A stretch of DNA of 7,548 bases from Oscillospiraceae bacterium (lineage in GTDB: Bacteria; Bacillota; Clostridia; Oscillospirales; Ruminococcaceae). The stretch lies in contig JAEDMB010000092.1 of NCBI GenBank assembly GCA_016303235.1, positions 1 through 7,548 of the forward strand. Direction: 5' to 3'. Within the stretch, counting starts at the first letter, position 1; every line of letters begins with the position of its first letter. Below are positions 5,567 to 7,548 of the stretch, in pieces. A program made the translations under genes and the position numbers. Under the pieces are notes generated by a model. That model searched no databases and was not told where the DNA came from. It saw nothing but the letters and a program-made list of their open reading frames with translations.

Positions 5567-7078
5567 TCAGAATCCTGAACAACTGCCTGAGAGAGTTGCT
5601 CCGCCAATATTATTCTTGCCGTTCTTTGAAGTACAGCTTACTATTTTAGCCTTTCCGAATGTTACTTTATATCCGAGTGCAGACGGAGTACCGCTTGCAG
5701 GCCAGTTATAGTTATACTTTTTATTTGAATCTGATGTACAGTTTTCCATAGTTACAACGCCGTTCTGATTGTTGCGGTCAAAACCTGATGCATAGTTGCC
5801 CTTAGCTGAACAGCCTTTGAGATAGTGATTGAGAGGGTCAAGATGTGCTGAAACGCCTTCAGTCTTATTATCAACACCGCCAAGCTTGAAACCGTTTCCG
5901 TCACCGTAGATTCCGTCACACAAGCCATTATAATTTGCCTGACAGTTTATGAAAGTTACAGCACCATGAGCTGCGTATAAATCCCAGCCGTCATCACTGT
6001 TGTATTCTGCAATGCAGTTTTCGTAGTAATTGCCTGTTCCGGAATGGAGCTTGTTTGCAAATCCGTCAGCATTTTCTCCCTTGGCATCAGCATTGTGGTG
6101 TGAATAGCAGTTATAGAACTTGTTGTTTGAACCGCCGTTGCATACCTGAAAACCTGCATCTTTATTATAGCAGGCTGTAACATACTTGAAAGTGTTGTTT
6201 GAACCTGTTATATACAAGCCATTATCAGAAGCGTTCTTTATAGTAACATTCTGAACAGTACTTCCGTTTCCTGCAAATGTAAGACCTCTGCCACTGCTTC
6301 CTGATGTTGATGAAAAGTCAATAGTTGCATTGTTTTTTCCTGAAATATTTACTCCCGAAGGAACTTTTACAGCTCCGGATTTTACAGTGCCGTTGATGAT
6401 TATCGTAGTACCGCTTTTAGCTTTGCTAAGAGCTGTTGAAAGTGATGTTCCGCCGTTCTTTACTTCAATAGTATCGCCTGATACTGTTGATGATGAACCT
6501 GATGAGCTTGAAGAGCTTGATGAACCTGATGAACCGTTTGAAGTTGATTCAAATTTGAACTGCTGACAGGCAAGTCCGTTATAGCTCCACTGGTTAATAT
6601 TTCCGCCGTTGTCTTTAGACCAGCCATATACATCAACTGCTTTTGACTCTCCGCTGTTTTCGGTAAGCAGACTGTATACACCGTCAGAACTTTTCTTAAC
6701 CTTGAACTTCTGTGCAGAAGCTCCGTTTGCTGACCATATGCGGATATTAGTGCCGTCTGCATTAGTTCCGTTTTCAACATCGAGCATACGTCCGCCCGAC
6801 ATTCCGCACTGAATTGTAACTACGTTGTTTCCGAGATTCTTTACATACCATTTCTGATTAGCTTTTCCGTTGCCCTGATACTGGATAACATTTGCACCGT
6901 TGCAGTCCTTAGCTCCTGATACATCAAGATATTTCTGGCTGTTGACATTCTTTATATAATACCAGCCGTCTGAAATATAGTTTGATTCTGCATATGAAAA
7001 CATTGAAACTGAATTTGCAGTAGCCATAAGGCATACTGATGCAACAAGTGCTGTGAGACGCTTTGCAATTTTAAACAT
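5567..7078 (-). CDS. Secreted pectate lyase: ricin-type lectin (CBM13-like) domain plus PL9-like beta-helix
   Basis: This 503-residue extracellular enzyme probably cleaves polygalacturonate by beta-elimination. A Sec signal peptide occupies about 1-30, with likely cleavage after SYA. Residues 37-178 form a ricin B-type beta-trefoil with three QxW-like sites: QKW (75-77), QKF (123-125) and QQF (172-174). A Gly/Ser linker follows at about 182-198. The rest is a right-handed beta-helix with the PL9 signature. Asp338 in NADGFA, and Asp362, Asp363 and Asp366 in NSDDGWD, have the same spacing as the four calcium-binding Asp of Dickeya PelL/Pel9A. Lys398 in DGNGFKLGG matches the catalytic lysine. 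No dockerin or cell-wall anchor is present, so it is probably freely secreted and held on the substrate by the lectin domain. The start has AAAGGGG 9 nt upstream. Exact substrate and endo/exo action are not readable from sequence. Confidence 0.88.
   Translation of the reverse strand: MFKIAKRLTALVASVCLMATANSVSMFSYAESNYISDGWYYIKNVNSQKYLDVSGAKDCNGANVIQYQGNGKANQKWYVKNLGNNVVTIQCGMSGGRMLDVENGTNADGTNIRIWSANGASAQKFKVKKSSDGVYSLLTENSGESKAVDVYGWSKDNGGNINQWSYNGLACQQFKFESTSNGSSGSSSSSSSSGSSSTVSGDTIEVKNGGTSLSTALSKAKSGTTIIINGTVKSGAVKVPSGVNISGKNNATIDFSSTSGSSGRGLTFAGNGSTVQNVTIKNASDNGLYITGSNNTFKYVTACYNKDAGFQVCNGGSNNKFYNCYSHHNADAKGENADGFANKLHSGTGNYYENCIAEYNSDDGWDLYAAHGAVTFINCQANYNGLCDGIYGDGNGFKLGGVDNKTEGVSAHLDPLNHYLKGCSAKGNYASGFDRNNQNGVVTMENCTSDSNKKYNYNWPASGTPSALGYKVTFGKAKIVSCTSKNGKNNIGGATLSGSCSGF
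6485..6535 (-). repeat. Low-complexity Gly/Ser linker-coding tract in the pectate lyase gene
   Basis: This tract encodes residues of about 182-198, almost entirely Ser and Gly, and joins the lectin domain to the catalytic domain. At the DNA level it is a run of degenerate TCA/AGC/GGT codons. Such flexible linkers are common in secreted polysaccharide-degrading enzymes and are prone to length variation. Confidence 0.85.
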
Positions 7079-7136
7079 TTTAAATTTCCCCTTTACATTA
7101 TATTTTAATGACGTTTTTTTCTTAAACTGTAATCAG

Positions 7137-7145
7137 ATTATATCA
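7137..7145 (-). promoter_or_regulatory. Extended -10 promoter of the pectate lyase gene
   Basis: Minus-strand TGATATAAT (7145-7137) is an extended -10 element (TGnTATAAT). The expected -35 position holds only a poor match, so the extended -10, perhaps with an activator, would carry recognition. Transcription would start near 7130, giving a leader of about 52 nt. The weaker -35 fits a regulated carbohydrate-use gene. Confidence 0.55.
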
Positions 7146-7341
7146 TAACAAATTCACAAAAGGAATGATTTTTTATACTCTTTTTCTGACTTTTTGTGTT
7201 TTTTACTAAATTTATACAACGTTTCTGATTTTTTAAGTTTAAAAAAGCAGAATTATCCGTTCTTTAATTATGCTACTAAAAAAATTATCAACAAATATTT
7301 TATGCGTTTATAGTGCATTATACCAAAAATTCCGACAGCTA

Positions 7342-7370
7342 TTGACATTTTTTATAGACTATGCTATAAT
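7342..7370 (+). promoter_or_regulatory. Consensus promoter of the STYAWF-type exported protein gene
   Basis: TTGACA (7342-7347), a 17-nt spacer, and TATAAT (7365-7370) preceded by TGC give a consensus promoter with an extended -10. The start of transcription is near 7377, about 38 nt before the ATG. The spacer differs completely from the two sulfur-related promoters. Confidence 0.9.
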
Positions 7371-7414
7371 TTAAACATAAGATTACGGAAATACTTTGAA
7401 AGGATTGAATTATT

Positions 7415-7548
7415 ATGACAAAACAAGAAAATAAAAACTCTGCTAAGAAAAAATTAATACCCGCTGTCGCTATGCTTACAACTTCCGCTGTTATGCTCTC
7501 AACTTCTACATACGCCTGGTTCACAATGAGCCGTGAAGTTGAAGTTAA
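7415..7548 (+). CDS. N-terminus of an exported protein with a STYAWF (SipW/TasA-like) leader, 3' part beyond window
   Basis: ATG 7415-7417 follows an AAAGGA ribosome binding site and opens a frame to the window edge (44 complete codons). The product starts MTKQENKNSAKKKLIPAVAM and continues LTTSAVMLSTSTYAWFTMSR. This is a basic region, a hydrophobic segment, and then STYAWF, after which EVEV begins what is probably a beta-rich mature part. The leader resembles the SipW-type signals of TasA/CalY-like extracellular matrix proteins, where the mature chain starts near a conserved Trp-Phe. It is about 40 residues long, longer than a standard Sec signal. The mature function cannot be read from so little sequence. 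Likely roles are a surface or matrix protein, or a substrate of a dedicated signal peptidase. Confidence 0.78.
   Translation, partial: MTKQENKNSAKKKLIPAVAMLTTSAVMLSTSTYAWFTMSREVEV

Larger units (their letters stand above)
7079..7414. other. Divergent AT-rich intergenic region
   Basis: This 336-bp spacer between the two divergently transcribed secreted-protein genes holds a promoter for each side. The middle part (about 7150-7335) has no credible ORF, RNA gene or terminator. The only structure seen is the near-palindrome TATAGTGCATTATA (7309-7322), symmetric at 12 of 14 positions and 19 bp upstream of the plus-strand -35. It could be an operator, but it is a single AT-rich instance. Confidence 0.6.

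Noticed and set aside
6330..6566. Plus-strand frame rich in Asp/Glu/Pro opposite the pectate lyase linker
   Set aside because: It is the complement of the Ser/Gly linker codons and has no independent start signals.
7099..7104. A second TATAAT-like element upstream of the pectate lyase gene
   Set aside because: Transcription from it would begin at or after the ribosome binding site, so it is an unlikely promoter.
7309..7322. Near-palindrome TATAGTGCATTATA upstream of the STYAWF gene promoter
   Set aside because: It is a single copy in very AT-rich DNA and no regulator gene is nearby, so it cannot be distinguished from chance.
1..7548. Mobile elements, CRISPR arrays, tRNA or rRNA genes
   Set aside because: I saw no transposase or integrase frame, terminal inverted repeats, regularly spaced direct repeats, or tRNA/rRNA signatures in the window.

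Overview
The window looks like chromosomal DNA from a low-GC, Gram-positive gut-type Clostridia, probably a Ruminococcus or another member of the Oscillospiraceae. That placement is inference. It rests on AT-rich spacers with consensus sigma-A promoters, AGGAGG-type ribosome binding sites, a lipoprotein sulfate receptor, a CymR-like Rrf2 regulator, a secreted ricin-lectin/pectate-lyase fusion, and an exported protein whose leader ends in a STYAWF motif.

Layout. Positions 1-4764 (minus strand) hold one sulfate-assimilation transcription unit. In transcription order it has a consensus promoter (-35 at 4799-4794), a leader of about 150 nt, a sulfate-binding lipoprotein (4615-3587), the permeases CysT (3571-2744) and CysW (2730-1897), the ATPase CysA (1907-849), and the first 276 codons of an AprA-type adenylylsulfate reductase flavoprotein (828 to the window edge). 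Junctions are tight: 15, 13 and 20 nt gaps, and an 11-nt overlap between cysW and cysA. Next comes a monocistronic CymR/Rrf2-type regulator (5337-4927) with its own consensus promoter and terminator. Upstream of that lies a secreted RICIN-PL9 pectate lyase (7078-5567) with its own terminator. Across a 336-bp divergent spacer, the plus strand starts a gene for an exported STYAWF-type protein (7415 to the edge).

How the genes work together. The ABC system imports sulfate, and the AprA-like enzyme reduces the activated form (APS) to sulfite for cysteine synthesis. The Rrf2 protein is the likely sulfur-responsive controller. Its promoter and the sulfate-operon promoter share most of their 17-bp spacer (12 of 17 positions), whereas the third consensus promoter in the window does not. 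ATAGGAA-type motifs also recur near both promoters.

The most interesting feature was not obvious from the long reading frames. The sulfate-operon leader contains a short ORF with a well-spaced ribosome binding site encoding MKIFYILSTAGGLIRC. Its only Cys codon is the last sense codon. Just downstream, the RNA can fold into a hairpin that hides the ribosome binding site of the sulfate-binding protein gene. This arrangement suggests cysteine-responsive control by ribosome stalling, and it is a hypothesis only.
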